Source: Bdellovibrionales bacterium RIFCSPHIGHO2_01_FULL_40_29 (GTDB lineage Bacteria > Bdellovibrionota > Bdellovibrionia > Bdellovibrionales > Bdellovibrionaceae). Taken from it: a DNA stretch of 64,000 bases. Where the stretch lies: contig MEPU01000013.1 of the NCBI GenBank assembly GCA_001771815.1, positions 124,001 to 188,000 of the forward strand, written 5' to 3'. Below the pieces are notes generated by a model that worked only from the letters and a program-made list of their open reading frames with translations, searched no databases and had not been told where the DNA came from. The translations under genes were made by a program, and so were the position numbers. Shown piece after piece: positions 63,237 through 64,000 of this stretch (position 1 is the stretch's first letter; each line of letters opens with the position of its first letter).

Positions 63237-64000
63237 ATGAAAGTTTTAATCTGTTTACTTTTAATTTTTTCAATCGCAGCCTGTACTAAAATTGAATTCG
63301 GCTATAGCCTTGCTCCCCGATCAACGATGAGTCGCCTTGACGACTCCTTTGATTTTAAATCTGATCGCTACAAACAAGTTCGACAACAAGTTGAGAAAGA
63401 TTTTGAAAACAACCGTTCGCACCTCGCCCACCTCGCCGCGACCCATGTTGATGAAATAACTTCTCTGTCTCATAAAAAAGAGACAACCGCTCAGGATTTT
63501 GAAAAGCTATACACCTCGCTACAAAAATCTAGAGTGCAATTAATTCGATTATTCCTTGGCTCTTTTCGCTCTGTCATCCACGAGCTAACCCCTGAAGAAT
63601 CAGAAAATTTAAAAATCTTTTTTGCTAAAAAATCTATGGAATCAGAAAAAAAAATCTCACGAAAATCTACATTTATTGAAAAACAAATGGGAACATTTGA
63701 AAAATTTATGGATTTCTTTTTTGATGGAACCAATGATAATCAAAGAATTATCTATCGTCAGTTTTTAAATGAAAACTATGATTTTTTTATCGCTCAAATT
63801 GCTGCCAAAAAAAGTTTTGCAAAAAGATTCGCTGACCTTTTTCAAGAAAAAGAAAATCTTTTAGCATTTGTTGTCCAGTATTATAGCGGCACTCCCAGCG
63901 CCAAAGACCCCGCCATTCAGGCAGAATATCAACAATTCATTGAAAATTTATTTGTTGTACAAAATAAAATTTGGCTCGCTTCAGATCAGAAACAAAAGGA
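63237..64000 (+). CDS. Lipoprotein, DUF6279-like (3' end outside window)
   Basis: The frame is open from ATG 63237 to the edge, 254 complete codons. Lipoprotein signal with SIAAC (Cys16), then YSLAPRSTMSRLDDSFDFKS and long helices with many charged residues (VRQQVEKDFENNRSHLAHL). The LDD-FDF start followed by paired helices resembles DUF6279, a family of helical lipoproteins of unknown function. Too little is known for a role; the window cuts it off. Confidence 0.6.
   Translation, partial: MKVLICLLLIFSIAACTKIEFGYSLAPRSTMSRLDDSFDFKSDRYKQVRQQVEKDFENNRSHLAHLAATHVDEITSLSHKKETTAQDFEKLYTSLQKSRVQLIRLFLGSFRSVIHELTPEESENLKIFFAKKSMESEKKISRKSTFIEKQMGTFEKFMDFFFDGTNDNQRIIYRQFLNENYDFFIAQIAAKKSFAKRFADLFQEKENLLAFVVQYYSGTPSAKDPAIQAEYQQFIENLFVVQNKIWLASDQKQK

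Overview
The window looks like a chromosomal segment of a Bdellovibrionota-type (former deltaproteobacterial) Gram-negative bacterium. This rests on gene content rather than a search: many short lipoproteins with loose lipoboxes, outer-membrane barrels ending in Phe, Tad/type IV pilus parts, an mdh-sucC-sucD-ndk operon, and moderately AT-rich DNA (judged by eye). No phage, intact insertion sequence, CRISPR array or rRNA is visible. There is one tRNA.

Layout. 1-6037 (minus): the 5' two thirds or more of a giant repeat lipoprotein, at least 2012 residues, with 18 modules of 75 residues, then cadherin-like and BIG2-like modules; it runs off the left edge. 6164-10310: a solute-binding protein, a CheY-like regulator overlapping a CheX-like/histidine kinase fusion, and a two-receiver protein. 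10516-13579: three tightly packed surface genes (fibronectin III lipoprotein, small barrel, beta-propeller lipoprotein). 13573-18910: an accessory-looking stretch with decayed gene fragments, a CsgG/DUF4810/DUF799 lipoprotein operon, small ORFs, orphan secreted proteins and a tautomerase. 19325-24117: tRNA-Phe, the cystathionine beta-synthase/gamma-lyase pair in one run with TadB/TadC-like genes, a 27-residue Lys/Ala peptide gene with its own SD and terminator, and a barrel protein.

24368-33268 (plus): mdh-sucC-sucD-ndk, a 23S rRNA uracil methyltransferase, then a coupled TPR lipoprotein / RodZ-like / GT39 glycosyltransferase / degenerate PHP-domain series. 33265-38434: ferredoxin, DnaQ-like exonuclease, NAD synthetase, DUF2203, an Flp-prepilin-like protein with a long low-complexity tail, and a TPR protein. 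38435-45292 (minus): the housekeeping series rplU-rpmA-obgE-nadD/rsfS-rlmH-comF-lolA-rimO plus one unknown; rplU carries a histone-H1-like tail and nadD is fused to rsfS. 45505-51109: RNase G/E, PilT, and a deoC-deoA-punA nucleoside catabolic operon. 51265-58179: a lipoprotein subtilase with an outer-membrane protein, a periplasmic unknown, and an RND exporter fused to a LolA-like domain. 58254-64000: asnS followed by a three-subunit acyl-CoA carboxylase and a partial DUF6279-like lipoprotein.

The best candidates for something undescribed are the Lys/Ala peptide gene together with the matching tail on ribosomal protein L21, the RND-LolA fusion with a signal-peptide-like junction, the GT39/dead-PHP pair, the CheX-kinase fusion, and the nested 225/450/900-nt periodicity of the giant lipoprotein.
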